DNA of 64,000 bases, from NCBI GenBank assembly GCA_037179515.1, contig JAXCGZ010007567.1:147001-211000 (forward strand). Reading direction: 5' to 3'. Under the pieces are notes generated by a model. The model did not search any database. It was not told where the DNA came from and saw only the letters and a program-made list of their open reading frames with translations. Below, piece by piece: positions 15,796 through 37,065 of the stretch. Source of the stretch: Halocaridina rubra. Taxonomy: Eukaryota > Arthropoda > Malacostraca > Decapoda > Atyidae. Both the position numbers and the translations under genes were made by a program. How positions within the stretch are numbered: the first letter of the stretch is position 1; each line of letters opens with the position of its first letter.

Positions 15796-16625
15796 AAATT
15801 TACATTGCTTGCTGTTATTTATAATGTAAAGAGTGTTTTTTTAACAGTGCAGGGAGGGTTTATACAGTACGTAAACGTAAAAATAATTGTAAAATACCTA
15901 TGTACATGAGTATGTCATGTAATTACCACTTCATTCAATGTAATTTTATCTACCACTTTCATGTATATTTTCGTTGCTTGCTGTTATTTATAATGTAAAG
16001 GGTGTTTTTTTAACAGTGCAGGGAGGGTTTATACAGTACGTAAATGTAAAAATAATTGTAAAATACCTATGTACATGAGTATGTCATGTAATTACCACTT
16101 CATTCACCGTAATTTTATCTATCACTTTCATGTAAATTTACGTTACTTGCTGTTATTTATAATGTAAAGGGTGTTTTTTTAACAGTGCAGGGAGGGTTTA
16201 TACAGTAGGTAAACGTAATAATAATTGTAAAATACCTATGTACATGAGTATGTCATGTAATTACTACTTCATTCACCGTAATTTTATCTATCACTCATGT
16301 AAATTTACGTTGCTTGCTGTTATTTATAGTGTAAAGGGTGTTTTTTTAACAGTGCAGGGAGGGTTTATACAGTACGTAAACTAAAAATAATTGTAAAATA
16401 CCTATAGTGTAAAGGGTGTTTTTTTAACAGTGCAGGGAGGGTTTATACAGTACGTAAACTAAAAATAATTGTAAAATACCTATGTCATGTAATTACCACT
16501 TCATTCACCGTAATTTTCTCTATCACTTTCATGTAAATTTACGTTGCTTGCTGTTATTTATAATGTAAAGGGTGTTTTTTTAACAGTGCAGGGAGGGTTT
16601 ATACAGTACGTAAACGTAAAAATAA
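15796..16625 (+). repeat. Amplified 3' subterminal repeats in T4, about 5 units
   Basis: Units of about 165-185 bp each contain 'gtaaagggtgtttttttaac', 'agtgcagggagggtttatac' and 'aataattgtaaaatacctat'. One shortened unit lies near 16400. Two or three further units lie beyond the insertion at 17267-17640. Confidence 0.88.
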
Positions 16626-17024
16626 TTATTTCTTTGTCTCTGTATCTTGACTTAAATGTACAAAATATTAGTAAATTTTATGGATATTGTAAAGATTAAT
16701 GACCTGCTGTAAGTTTAATTATGGTATTCTTACCTTATTGTTTTCATTGTAATTTATCCGAGATATTTTGAGATAATCACCTTTACGGGCTTTGATTTTT
16801 GGCGAATATCTGAATGTACAAGGTCTTTCAATGCTAGTCATCTTATAAGGAGTAAGATTGCGAGATCGCACTTCATGGAATACATAGAAACTTTAGTTAC
16901 AGGTGGAAAGCCTATGTCTCTTTGCTAGAACAGACTAAACAATCTTCATGGAGTATTTCTCAGTGTTAATGCGCTTGGGTTTTTCTGGACGAGATAGTGA
17001 AACGTGGATATCAAACACCGTAGA

Positions 17025-17269
<245 letters not shown>

Positions 17270-18323
17270 CAGGGAGGGTTTATACAATATGTAAACGTAA
17301 AAATAATTGTAAAATACTTATGTACATACGTATGTCATGTAATTACCACTTCATTCACCGTACTTTTATCTATCACTTTCATGTAAATTTACGTTGCATG
17401 CTGTTATTTATAATGTAAAGGGTGCTTTTTTAACAGTACAGGGAGGGTTTATACAATACATAAATGTAAAAATAATTGTAAAATACCTATGTACATGAGT
17501 ATGTCATGTAATTACCACTTCATTCACCGTAATTTTATCTATCACTTTCATATAAATTTACGTTGCATGCTGTTATTTATGAAGTAAAGGGTGGTTTTTT
17601 AACAGTACAGGGAGGGTTTATACAGTGTAAACGTAAAAATAAATTAAAATATCTATGTAAATATAGGCTGATCCTACTCCGCGGTTTTCCTGTCTCGCGC
17701 CGGGTCCCGGAACCGAACTACCGCAATAAGGGGGGGAACACTGTATGTTTAAATTTATGTTTTTTACTAAATTTTACTGTTCTCTTATTCTTAGGCTAGG
17801 AAATACTTTTTTTATCAATAAAATAATGAAAATTTCAATATGTACTAGCTCTCGTATGTGCGACCCTTTTCATTTTCCGAAACGCTGATACCGGTATCGT
17901 ATTTTACATGGTGCAATACTGTGAGTATTTATGTTTTTTACTATTTTTTACTGTTTTATTATTCTTAGGCTAAGAAATACTTTTTTTTATCAATAAAATC
18001 ATGAAACTCCTGAAAATTTTAATATATGCTAGCTCACATAGGTGCGACCCTTTACGTTTTCCGAAACGTTGATACCGGTATCGTACTTTCTATGGTGCAG
18101 AGTTACATGTTCAAATTTATGTTCTTTTACTATTTCCTACAGTTTTATTATTAGTAGGCTGGGAAATACATTTTTTTTTATCAATAAAATAATGAAAATA
18201 CTGAAAATTTCTATTTTTTAAAATTTTAATATTTTCGAATCTACCCAGAAGAAAAAAACTCGCCAAAATAAACTACGATGCACTGAATCCGCGATAGGTG
18301 AACCGCGATATAGCGAGGGATTA

Positions 18324-18432
<109 letters not shown>

Positions 18433-18462
18433 CTGTATCATAAGATTACTTCCCACCCAGTG

Positions 18463-23965
<5,503 letters not shown>

Positions 23966-26581
23966 TATGTATGTATGTATGTGATTACCTAATTGTGCTT
24001 ACGGGAAAGAGACTAAAGCTCGTATTTTACAGTCTCCTGATCGGTTCCATTTTGTACTTAGTGATACTTATCACACTTGTCCTTAAAACTATGGATCGAG
24101 TTACCATTAACTACCTCCTTGCTTAGCGAATTCCAATTATCAACTACTCTTACACTAAAACAGTACTGTACTTCTTTACATCCTTCAAAGAAGTTTTCTT
24201 TCGAAGTTTCAAATTATGACCTATAGTTTTAGTGCCAGCCATATCAAAAGATCAATCCCTGTCCACTCTATCATAACCATGAAGGAATTTAAAGACTGTC
24301 ACCATATCCTCCTTCAATCTTCTAGCTTTGAGTGATGGTAAGTGTAAGTCCCTCAGCGTCTCATCATAACTGAGATTGTGTATTTCTGGCACCAGTTTCG
24401 TGGCAAGACTTTGAACTTTTTCAAGTTTAGCTATGTGCTTTTTCAAGTGCGGATTCCAAAAGGGGGCTGCATATTGAAGTTTTGACCACACATAGGTTAC
24501 ATAAATATTTCTGAACATTTCCTTGCCCATGTGCCTGAAGGCTACTCTTACATTTGCTAACAAAGCATATGCTACCCTAACCATGCCATTTATATGCATT
24601 TCTGGAGACAAATCTGCCAGTATGTTTACTCCTAGATCTCTCTCATTCTTTGTCTCTTGAATTTATACTCCTGCCACCAAGTAGTCAAGCTTGGGCCTTC
24701 TTGCACCTGTACCCATTCTCATTACCTTACATTTTGAAGTATTGAATTTCATTGGCCACTTTTCTTACCAATCATGCAGACTATTTAGATCTTCCTCAAG
24801 TTTTCTACCATTGTTCTCGTTTCTTACTTGCTTCACAGTCTTTGCATCATCTGCAAACATAGTCATGAATGAATTTACAGACTGGTAGGTCATTAACATA
24901 TACAAGGAACAAAAGTGGCTCTTAAACTGAAACCTGTGGAACTCCACTACTAACTCTTCTCTATTCAGACAGTGAGTGTCTTACTCTAACCCTCTGTTCC
25001 CTTCCTTCTAAGTATGTTTTTATCGATTTCAAGACAATTCCACCTATTCTAGTCATTGCTTGCAGCTTCTTAATAAGTCTCCCATGTGGGACAGTGTCAA
25101 ATGCTTTTTGGAAGTCTAGGACTATGCAATCTGCCCAGCCCTCTCTTTCCTGTAAGACTCGGCTTACCTCATCATAAAATTCTAATAAGTTTGTCACTGT
25201 TGATCTACCTTCTCTGAAGCCATGTTGTCTCACTGACAAAAAGTTGAAGGATTCCAAGTGAAGAGAGATATGTTTCCTCAGTAGTTTCTCCATAACTTTG
25301 CAAACAATGCTGGTTAAAGAAACAGGTCTACAGTTTAGACCCATATCCCTCCTTCCCTTTTTGAAGATAGGTATTACGTTCGCTTGTTTCCAGCATCTTG
25401 GAGTCTCCCCTGACTCCAGCGACTTTTTAAATACGATACTTAGTGCCATTGATATTGAATTTGCGCATTCTTTAAGTACATGAGGGGATATATCATCAGG
25501 ACCTGTAGCTTTATGGACATCTAACTCCATCAGCCTGTGGTGGCTGAAAGGATGATGTTTTCTAATACCGGCCCATGAGCTTCTATCTCAGCAAGCTGAG
25601 GGGGTGAGGTATTTTCTACTGTGAATACTGACTGAAATTCCTTGTTCAATTCCTTGCAGATCTCTTTATCCGTCTCAGTGATGCTTCCATCTGCTCTCTT
25701 AAGCTTTAAAACCTATTCTTTTACCTTCAGTTTTCCTCTGATAAAGCTGTGGAAAAGCTTGAGATTTTCTTTAGCCTTCCTGGTGATGTCCCTTTCATAG
25801 TCTCTGTCTGCCTCTCTTGTTTAACTTAAGTAATCATTTCTTACTCTTTTATAGGTGTGCCAGGCATTTATGTTTTTTCTCCTCCTATACCTCTTCCAGC
25901 ATTTGTCTCTCCACTCCTTAGCTCTTTTACACTCATTATCGAACCATTTCTCACTGGCATGATTTACACCTACTTTGGTGACAGGTATGCATCAATCTTC
26001 AATCTTCCCATATTTCTCACAAAAGATGTCGCACATTTCTTGTACAGATCTGTTGTAAAATAAGGTCCTCCAGTCAAAAGCTGCAGAAGGCTTATTAATT
26101 TTGATGTAATCTCCTTTTGGATAGTTCCTCCTTGTGTCCTAAGTGCCACTTCTCTCAGACAGAACATCTTTAGTGATATACTCCATCAATAACATGCAGT
26201 GGTCACTCTTTCCAATTGGTGGTTCATACTCAAACTTCTCAATATCCAACACGTTATCTGTGAATTCCAGATCAAGTAGTGATGGCTCATCCCCATCCCT
26301 GGCCCTTGTTGGTTCCAGTACATGTTGGTATAGGAAATTCCCTTGAATGCAATCTAGGAATCTTGCCCCGAATGAGTCCTCACCACTGTGTGGGTCAAGA
26401 TTTATCCAATCTGTCTCTTTATGATTGAAATCTCCCATTATCAAAATCCTACATTTTCTCTCCCGTGCCATGTTAACAACTGAGTTTATGACTTCAATAG
26501 TACCTATATGACTTTCCTCATAAACTTCTAGCCTATGTTGGTTCCTTGGTGGGTTATATACAGCAGTTATTATAATGCTCA
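23966..26581 (-). mobile_element. LINE family A, copy A4, longest copy with partial endonuclease
   Basis: From 26581 to 26139 the frame encodes the C-terminal half of an APE-type endonuclease, with the motif GDFNHKETDW and the closing SDHCMLL. RT follows (25530-24961: GPDDISPHVLKECANSISMA, SLTSIVCKVMEKLLRKHISL, VLDFQKAFDTVPHGRLIKKL) and then the C-terminal domain (24611-24252), with several frameshifts. The FADDAKTV box is at about 24850. The 3' tail is a short CATA run (23966-23982) abutting A3, so A4 landed next to A3 or the reverse. Confidence 0.88.
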
Positions 26582-27929
<1,348 letters not shown>

Positions 27930-28540
27930 TTTCACAAGATTGTCTTATGAATACTGATCTGTGTCATGTTCTTGGGACATATTAGCCTCCACTGTGTCTC
28001 TCATGATTGCTCCAATGTGCTTGGTGGGGTTGAGGTCTGGTGATCCCATTGAAATAATCAATACTGGAGTTCATAAAATTTTGCGTTTCATTCGTGCGAA
28101 AGCATGGTGCACTGTTGTGAAGAAAACACTTTTTCAGGATCCAACACATTTCCTGACTCTTCAAGAATGGGATCACTTTTACAAAAAATGTTTTCCAAAA
28201 GGAAGCTCCTTTCCTATTTCCTTCCTCCTTGCTTACCCACAAGAGGTGCATCACAGTGAAACACAGAAAATTCCTATGCAACTTGGAGCCCAACACACTA
28301 CTGTCATTTAGTGTCATCAATCTCATCCACACTCAATGCACAGATCCTGTCATTTTGTAAGTTGACAGACTGAACAGTCCAGAGGAATTCATCACTTCAG
28401 CAGAGATGGAGGAAGTCTTCTTCCTCCCATTTCAAAACAAGACACAAACCAAAGGCAGTTCTTAATAGTTAGAGCAGATTATATGGACTTGGCATCGCGT
28501 GAAAAGCCTTCATCCCACCTCCTGAGCGGTACAGAACTAA
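27930..28540 (-). pseudogene. Degenerate Tc1-like transposase
   Basis: On the minus strand one frame reads WILKKCFLHNSAPCFRT, which fits the Tc1 motif '-Q-DNAPCH-' around the second catalytic Asp (here Asn). About 20 residues later an adjacent frame reads SPDLNPTKHIGAIMRDTVEA, which fits the family's 'SPDLNPIE-LW' block with the third acidic position changed. Upstream text (KVIPFLKSQEMCWI) is compatible with the same domain. Frameshifts and substitutions make it non-functional. The open frame on the opposite strand is its shadow. Confidence 0.72.
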
Positions 28541-28870
28541 TACCTGTCAATTCACAGTTCTTCTTAAGCTCGCATTGATCTCTTTCACATTTGCATTGCT
28601 TCTTCATTGCTTACTTCACAATTCTGAGTTGATGTTTTTGCTTTCCTCCGAGTTTTTCTGGTGCACCTAGGACAAGGTCATGTGAATGTTGTCATATCTC
28701 CTTTCAATTGTCAGTACCTCAAACGTTCACTTTGCCTATTTTGTTGGCACCACTTCCAAGTACTGAAGGTAGCTCTGGTTTCTATACCCTAATAGTAGGC
28801 ATTTTCCTTGAATTGGTTAATAACATGAATAGATGAAATGTCTCCAACTTCGATAATCATGCAAACTATA

Positions 28871-29517
28871 CACTCATCTCGCTTTTTACTCATCGCTATA
28901 ATACGCAAAATTGGAATAATGCCTCCAAAAAATAATAGTAAAAAAATACGAAATGCTCGAGCTACGCACTTGAGTGCGAGAAAAAGCGAAAAAAAATGGT
29001 TGTTTAGTAACTAAGTGACCGCCTCTGAGGCAGTTTCCCACCATGCTACCACGTGCTTCAATCACTCTTCACCCAGTATTAACTCCAACAACAACCAGTG
29101 GTTTGCTCTCCCCCTTCCTCCTCCTCTTCTCCTCTCTCTCCTACCGCTTAAGTCTTCTCCTCCTTCTCATACCGCCAACGTCGTCTTTGTTTACGTTTGC
29201 AGATAAGGGTTCGTTCTCAGGGTTCATTAATTATTTTTTGCTGTACAGTGTTTAGTTGTAAATCTGTATATCTTTTATACTCTACACTATTTGCATGTTA
29301 ATATAAATAACTACAGGTCTTCCTGCTTGGATATGTACTTATAAAATATGTTTTACTTATCTTATATCTTTGGCATAGTGTGTTTATGTACGGTTGTGGA
29401 ACGTATATATGCCTATTATCATTGTTTCTCATGGTGTATGACAGTTAACATTATGCAAAATATTCATTACACATCACTTCTGAGAACCTATTCTCGCGTT
29501 GTTCCAAGAGGTGAGTG
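28871..29517. mobile_element. Non-autonomous TA-flanked DNA element F2
   Basis: The ends CACTCATCTC and the complement of GAGGTGAGTG form short inverted repeats, with TA directly outside both, giving clean boundaries. The interior matches F1 apart from the minisatellite, of which F2 keeps only a single edge ('gtttgcagataagggttcgt'). A pyrimidine-rich stretch at 29100-29165 is specific to this copy. There is no coding capacity. Confidence 0.78.
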
Positions 29518-30088
29518 TATATGGAAAACAATGAAAAACTATATAAATAACAATATGTACAATGCCTGGCTTTCTCACTAGCAAAAGGTTATGCACATAT
29601 ATGATGCCATATCCAGCAGATTAACATTTTAGACTCAGATGTAAAAAAGAAAAGAGGTAGCCTGGCTTCATCATACCCTTATTATCCTGATCTATTCTTT
29701 TCGATAGTAGTGATATTCTTTTCTACATGCAGAAAGTACTGGGGTAGGATAATTTATACCAAACCCTATTATCGTTTTGATAAAGAGTTATACTACATGC
29801 TGAACTCTTGGACATGCTGTACAATATGCCAATAGTTATCCCATTATATAGCAATTGTATACGAGATTTATACCTGAAGCTGGACCACTGGGAGCAGATA
29901 GTCATTTTTCAATGAGGGAAAAATTAAAACTTATGCAGAATAGAAGGTAATTTGAATATTATATACTAAGGAAGAGTCAAACATACAAGGAAACAGTCTC
30001 AAATTCAGAACAGTTACCATTTTCATATGCAAATAGTAACATCAGAGATACTATCCAGAGGTCATTCCATCTACTGATTTCCATCCAT
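29518..30088. other. No gene seen
   Basis: AT-rich DNA with short chance frames only. It may be an intron of the FGD-like gene, whose terminal exons start at 30682, but no exon could be recognised. Confidence 0.4.
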
Positions 30089-30231
30089 ATACCAATGCCA
30101 TATTCTCCCTTATAAGGGGGGTGACTGAGTCAAATAAAATACTTTGACTTTTTGTTAGTCGACTTTTACGACATGCAGGGAACACAGAGGCAGTATTCTT
30201 ACCCCCCTCCCTCAGGGGAATATACTGATGT
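30089..30231 (-). mobile_element. Remnant of the RTE-derived leader/short element
   Basis: The complement contains 'ccctgcatgtcgtaaaagtc', matching the RTE leader at 58870-58905 and 3195-3225. A short hairpin word 'cccttataaggggggt' lies alongside, as seen also near 45885. It is diverged. Confidence 0.65.
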
Positions 30232-30681
30232 AATTATGAATGATCTACCTGCAGATTTATCCCTGATATTTCTCAAAATTGGCATCTGAGAATTTTGTGT
30301 CTGGAGTTATTCCCATATTTGTCTCCATCCCTGAAGTTTTTCCTGGTCACAGAATAGATAATTGATGATGGGTCAAGGTTTTGATAAAGCCCCTTGACCT
30401 AACTTCTTTTATTGAATAGAGGTGGCCACATCTGCCTGATATTATTGATCGTTTTTCATTAGGGTATATTTTCAGTCTCACCCCTTGATTTTCAGTTTTG
30501 AGACAGAATCTCGATATTCTCCTATGCCAGTTTTATATGATGGACTAAATTCAATGTTTATTGCAAAGTTTTTTTTAATAATATTCTATTTCATTTATGT
30601 ATCAGTTTACAAACTATGAAGCCTTCTTTTTCAGTTTTGAAGAGATGTGAACATTAACTTTTGCCGTTTGCTATATGACAG

Positions 30682-30864
30682 GTTAGTGCCAGTGATAACG
30701 CTTCTCAGATGTGTGGATATTTACGTGTCATGGTTAGAAGATCACTACGAAGAGGCTGGTTTGTTCTTAAGGACCGTGTTCTTTATGAATATCGAGCTCC
30801 ACAAGATGTTTGTGCCCTTCAGTCTCTGCCTGTCTTAGGCTATCAAGTGGAAGCCATGAATACG
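30682..30864 (+). CDS. FGD-like protein, C-terminal PH domain, exon n-2
   Basis: After a plausible acceptor (ctatatgacag) the frame reads VSASDNASQMCGYLRVMVRR, then GWFVLKDRVLYEYRAPQDVC and SLPVLGYQVEAMNT. These are the first beta strands of a PH domain: a 'GYL' start, 'WFVLKD-VLY-Y-APQDV', then 'LPLLGY-V'. The pattern resembles the C-terminal PH domain of FGD-family (FYVE, RhoGEF and PH) Cdc42 exchange factors. The exon ends in phase 0 before GTATTT, a weak donor. If the intron were retained, a stop would follow four codons later. Upstream exons with DH, first PH and FYVE domains were not found in the repeat-rich DNA to the left. The family call is from motif memory, so another PH protein is possible. 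Confidence 0.72.
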
Positions 30865-30884
30865 GTATTTTTTAAATAGAGGAT

Positions 30885-31335
30885 TATTATGAAAAAAATT
30901 AATATGAAAAGAGTAGTAACGAATTGTAGTAGTGGTGTTAGGTTGAGTAACTTGCAGGTATGATTAATCAGGCTGGTACATGAGGATGTTGATAGTTTTA
31001 GCCACTTGGGAAGGTTTATGATGGCAGATGACAATCAGGGAATGGAGTTATACCATAAAGTAAGAGAAAGTCAAAGCTATTTAGGGCATCGAGTAGTGTG
31101 GAAAGAGAGAACCATACGAAGGCAGCAGACTGTTCATATTGTACAAGGAAGTATGTGCAAACAGAATTATATAGTAGTAGATTTTTGTACTCATGAGGAA
31201 GAGAAAATACGAAAATTGAAGAGCTGCTGAAGATAGCACCATAGGGTTAAGAATGAGAGATAAAAATTCGTATAAGAGTAGAAAGTATTTCATGCGGAGT
31301 GGAATAAGAACCGTCTTAGCAGCTTTAGACAACTA
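30885..31335 (+). mobile_element. Degenerate RTE-like LINE fragment in the FGD-like intron
   Basis: The frame at 31006-31230 (GRFMMADDNQGMELYHKVRE then VVWKERTIRRQQTV) resembles the region after the RT catalytic box of RTE-like elements (an 'LG--m--dg---E--hRi--g' block, then 'k--lye'). Stops and indels are frequent. It lies between the two PH-domain exons. Confidence 0.55.
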
Positions 31336-32221
31336 ATAAAGACTATGAGAGAATCAATAACCGTGCTCATAAATCAAGTTCACTGAACCAAAGGTAGGCC
31401 AAGAAAATGGAGGGTAGATGCGTGTGTGTGTGTGGGGGGGGGGTACCTTGTCAAGGGGAGGTCTTGACAGCTGAGGTAGGAGGTGTGCTAGAGTTGACAC
31501 AAAGTGATATATAGTCTACTGTGACAAACCCCGTTTAGGGAAATCTGAGGCCTGATTCTGTAATTGATAATGGCTTAATACTGTTCACTATATACTTCAT
31601 TGTATGTAAATTTTTTAAACTGGAAAGATGAAAGCAACTTTTTATATTATGAAGTTTTCTACCTTTTGCTGTGGCCACCCTACTGACCCTGAAGGGAAAT
31701 AGAAATTCTGGAAAAATATACGAGAAATTTGTTTTCAGGTATCGTTGCAAGACATATGAAGCAGTTTATGGAAGATGTCATCTCTTTTAAAAATACAGTA
31801 TTATAATTCTTAAAATGCTGAAAAATAGCAGGTGGTTGTAATAACTTGCAACATCTAAGATTTGAAGCATCATCACATTGTTAGTCTTGTCATCAGTGGT
31901 TTATAGAACTAGTTTTAGTGTTCCCGCCATTTCTGTAAAGCTTTTTCTTTTAGGATTACATTAAACTTTCAAAACTTTCACACCCATGTATGTGGTATGG
32001 AGTTCTCCTTGAAGTGGAATTGAACCTGTTTCCATTTCACTGATTTAAGAAATCCTTAAGAGCCTGTTAATCATTTGGCAAAAATTAACTTGGTATTGTG
32101 AGCTGCATAGCATAGTCTTTCATTTCTAGAGAAGCTTGGCTCACTCCTTTATGAGTGGAAAGTTTAAAAGTATAAGTATAGGAACTATAATATTAATACT
32201 TATACAGTAATGAACTTACAG
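31336..32221. other. Intron sequence of FGD-like gene, nothing else seen
   Basis: AT-rich with a GT/G-run near 31420-31445. No exon, element end or structured repeat is recognised. Confidence 0.5.
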
Positions 32222-32328
32222 AATAAGGACGTTACCAGTGAGTATGACAGCTGCTTGGCTTTCCAGCTAAAGCATCCTAATCAACCTCCAATTGTCTTCC
32301 ATGCAGACTCTCCACATTTAACTGAGAA
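32222..32328 (+). CDS. FGD-like protein, PH domain, penultimate exon
   Basis: Acceptor 'aacttacag', then phase 0 reading NKDVTSEYDSCLAFQLKHPN and QPPIVFHADSPHLTEK, ended by the consensus donor AA|GTAAGT. This is the second half of the PH fold (a 'F-L-H--q-p-vF-A-s----eKWi' pattern) and continues exon n-2 in frame. Length is 107 nt (35 codons plus 2 nt), and the split Lys codon is completed by the next exon. The match of frame, phase and domain across three separate segments is the main support for the gene. Confidence 0.8.
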
Positions 32329-32743
32329 GTAAGTAATTTGCAATATACCACTGTAAACTTTTGAAGAAAATATGCAAACATTCTTGCAATATCTTAAAGT
32401 GTTTGCCCTTAAGTGCTTAGTATGACAGAGAGAGCTTCCATCTGCATAGTAATAATGCATAAAGCCTTGTTTGAAGACAAATATGTGATTATATATTATT
32501 TTTTAGTGATGTTCGCAAATCAAAAGACTTTACAATTAATTTAAAGACTCTCACCACGATATGATTTGTTTGAAAGCTTTCATCAAAGCATTACTCAACC
32601 AATTGTAGTAGAGTTTTATGACAAGTGAAGCTTCCTTCACTAAAACAGTTTTTCTCACGTATTTTCATAAGTAATTATGCAACTCCTGATAATTTTCACC
32701 AAATATCTGGAGTAAAATGCTGGAATAATTTGTATTTTTCCAG

Positions 32744-32783
32744 GTGGATACTAGCAATGAAAGAAGCTGTGGTCCTATACTGA
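32744..32783 (+). CDS. FGD-like protein, last exon
   Basis: After the acceptor 'tgtatttttccag' the frame completes the split codon and reads WILAMKEAVVLY then TGA. It supplies the C-terminal alpha helix of the PH domain, with its invariant Trp. The protein ends directly after the domain, as in some FGD members. Confidence 0.8.
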
Positions 32784-32802
32784 TAACTACTAGAGAAATT
32801 AA

Positions 32803-32808
32803 AATAAA
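32803..32808 (+). terminator. Poly(A) signal AATAAA of the FGD-like gene
   Basis: A canonical AATAAA 20 nt after the stop codon gives a very short 3' UTR if used. A (TA)n array follows 60 bp on. Confidence 0.5.
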
Positions 32809-32867
32809 TGTCCTTACCCTAACTCGAAGTGCAGCAGCATATATATCACTTGAATTTATATAAAATT

Positions 32868-32983
<116 letters not shown>

Positions 32984-33183
32984 ATTTGGTACGATCTGAA
33001 ATCAGGAGACAATGGAGTACCTTGGCACTTTCAAGTATATTTACGTACCCTACTTCAGAAGAAAATGAAGATGGAAAAACATATATTGTATAATCATAAG
33101 ACCTAAGGGACTCCATTGTTTCCTGTTTTCCTATCTTAGTCAAAATAATCATATTTACAATATTCATGCTTCTCCTGAAAGAA

Positions 33184-34839
<1,656 letters not shown>

Positions 34840-36760
34840 AGAATTTAACAAAAGAGACAATAAAAGATGTGAATGGACAGTTGTTAAAAGGAAACGATAC
34901 GAGAAAGCGATGGGCTGAATATTTTGAGGAGTTGCTGAAGGTACAGGAGGATAGAGAGGCAGATATAGCAGCAGTAGGGGGAGTTCAAGTTCTAGTAATG
35001 GGAGAGGAGAATGAGAGAAAGATTACAAGAGCGGAGATGAAGAGGGCATTGAATGAAACAAAAGGAGGTAAAGCACCTGGAATGGATGGTGTAAGAGTAA
35101 AAATGTTGAAAGAGGGGGGTGTAACTGCATTGGAATGGTTGGTGAGTGTTTAATATATGTTTTATGTTGTCAATGGTGCCAGTGGACTGGGCAATTGCAT
35201 GTATAGTGCCACTATACAAAGGTAAGAGAGACTAAGTGTAGTAATATTAGGGGTATAAGTTTGCTGAGTGTGGTAGGATACTGATAAATAGCATTAGGGA
35301 TAAAACAGATGTTATTGCGGAAGTACAGAGTGGTTTTAGGAGTAGAGAATGTACTGATCAAAGTTTTATAGTTAGGCAGATATGTGAGAAGTATTTGGCA
35401 AAACGTAAGGATGTGTATTTTGCAATTTGGATCTGGAAAAAGTATATGACAGTTGATAGAGATGCAATGAGGAATGTTTAGAGAATACAGTATATGGAAT
35501 TGGTGATAGATTATTACGAGCAGTGAAGAGTTTATATGTGGCCAGTAAAGCTTGTGTTAGGGTGGGGCATGAAGTGAATGGTTTGCAGTGAGAGTGGTGT
35601 TGAGACAGGGATGTGTAATGTCACCGTGGCTGTTCAATTTGAATATGGATGGAGTGGTAAGAGAGGTAAATGCTCGAGTACTTGGTCACGGATTGAAGCT
35701 TGTAGATGGGAATGAAAATGAGTGGGAGTTGAATCAGTTGCTGCTTGCAGATGATACTGTGGTGGTGGCAGACTCTGAGAGTAAGCTGTGTCACTTAGTG
35801 ACAGAATTTGGAAGGGTGTGTGAGAGAAGGAAGTTACGAGTGAATGTGGGAAAGAGTAAGGTTATGAGGTGCACAAGAAACGAGGATGGTGCTAGACTGA
35901 ATGCTATGTTGAATGGAGAGGCAATTGAGGAAGTAGACCAGTTCAAATATTTAGGCTCCGTTATAGCTGCAAATGGTGGAGTGCAAGCAGATGTGCACCA
36001 CTGAGTGAATGAAGGAAGCAAAGTGTTTGGTGCATTGAAGGGGGTAATGAAGATTAGAGGGCTGGGAATGAATGTTAAGAAAATTTTGTATGAGAAAGTG
36101 GTTGTGCCAACTGTAATGTGTGGCTGAGTCATGGGATATGAAAGAAACTGAGAGACAGAAACTGAATGTGTTTGAGATGAAATGTCTGAGGAGTATGACT
36201 GGTGTATCGCGGTTGGATAGGGTTAGGAATGAAGAAGTGAGAAGGAGAATGGGTGCAAGGAGAGATTTGGCATCTAGAGTAGATATAAATGTTTTGAGAT
36301 GGTTTGGTCATGTAGAGAGGATGGATAATGAACGACTACTGAAAAAGGTAATGACATCGGAAATGGATGGGAGAAATGCCAGAGGGAGGCCTAGGTTGGG
36401 CTGGATGGATGGAGTAAGGAGGATATTGAATGATAGGAGAATGGATGTGAGGGAGGCAAGTGAGCGTGCTAGGAATAGAAATGAGTGGTGAATGCTTGTG
36501 ACACAGTTCTTATTGGCATCTGCTGTTATCATGGAGTGCCTTGTAGAGGCAACCTGTGGTAGGGGCAGTAGGGGATTTGGTAGTATGAAGCGACGTAAGT
36601 TGTGGAAAAGGGGGGAGGATGGGATGTGGCACTCCAGCAGTACTATCCAAACCCTTGGCCAAATACCGTGTCATTGTTAGAACGAAGTGTAACCACACGT
36701 TGTGTTATTTTGCTTATTCTTTATTGTTGGCTACCAGCCAAAATGGGGAAAAAGGCCAAG
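34840..36760 (+). mobile_element. RTE-like LINE copy D1 (5' truncated, frameshifted)
   Basis: Begins in the linker before RT (KDVNGQLLKGNDTRKRWAEY), then GGKAPGMDGVRVKMLKEGGV. A frameshifted stretch follows, then the catalytic core LADDTVVVADSESKLCHLVT (about 35744) and the C-terminal block (LNVFEMKCLRSMTGVSRLDR, VLRWFGHVERMDNERLLKKV, ARGRPRLGWMDGVR) to 36491. The 3' UTR shares 'gtggcactccagcagt' with D3 and ends near 'ggccaagg' followed by an AT-rich tail. It is the same family as D3 at 58.8-62.2 kb and is inactive. Confidence 0.88.
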
Positions 36761-36849
36761 GTAAATATAATATAATATAAATATAACTTTCTTGAAAATG
36801 CAATAATTGTACAGGTAATGATTGTGAAAAGACAAATTTAAATTGGGTA

Positions 36850-36855
36850 TTTATT
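36850..36855 (-). terminator. Candidate poly(A) signal for the five-gene locus
   Basis: The minus strand carries AATAAA about 210 nt after the YIPF3 stop. No AATAAA or ATTAAA is present on that strand in the spacers between NCBP2AS2-like, COX17, BANF1 and YIPF3, so this is the first canonical signal after the cluster. Confidence 0.5.
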
Positions 36856-37065
36856 GTACTCCTTATTTACAGTGTTTGTTACAAATTATCAAGATTTTAC
36901 TTCACTTTTGAAATATTAAAATTTTCATACAACTACCAAGGGTCTAGCCATGTTGACGCACAGTCCAACAGAATACATTACCAGGCTACTTGTGCTGCAC
37001 ATATTTTAATCTGAATTAATACTTATTTTATCAGACACCCATTTCTAGAAGGAATATTGTCAAAC

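Noticed and set aside
27961..28311. 116-codon plus-strand frame
   Set aside because: It is the opposite strand of the Tc1 relic, whose motifs read on the minus strand.
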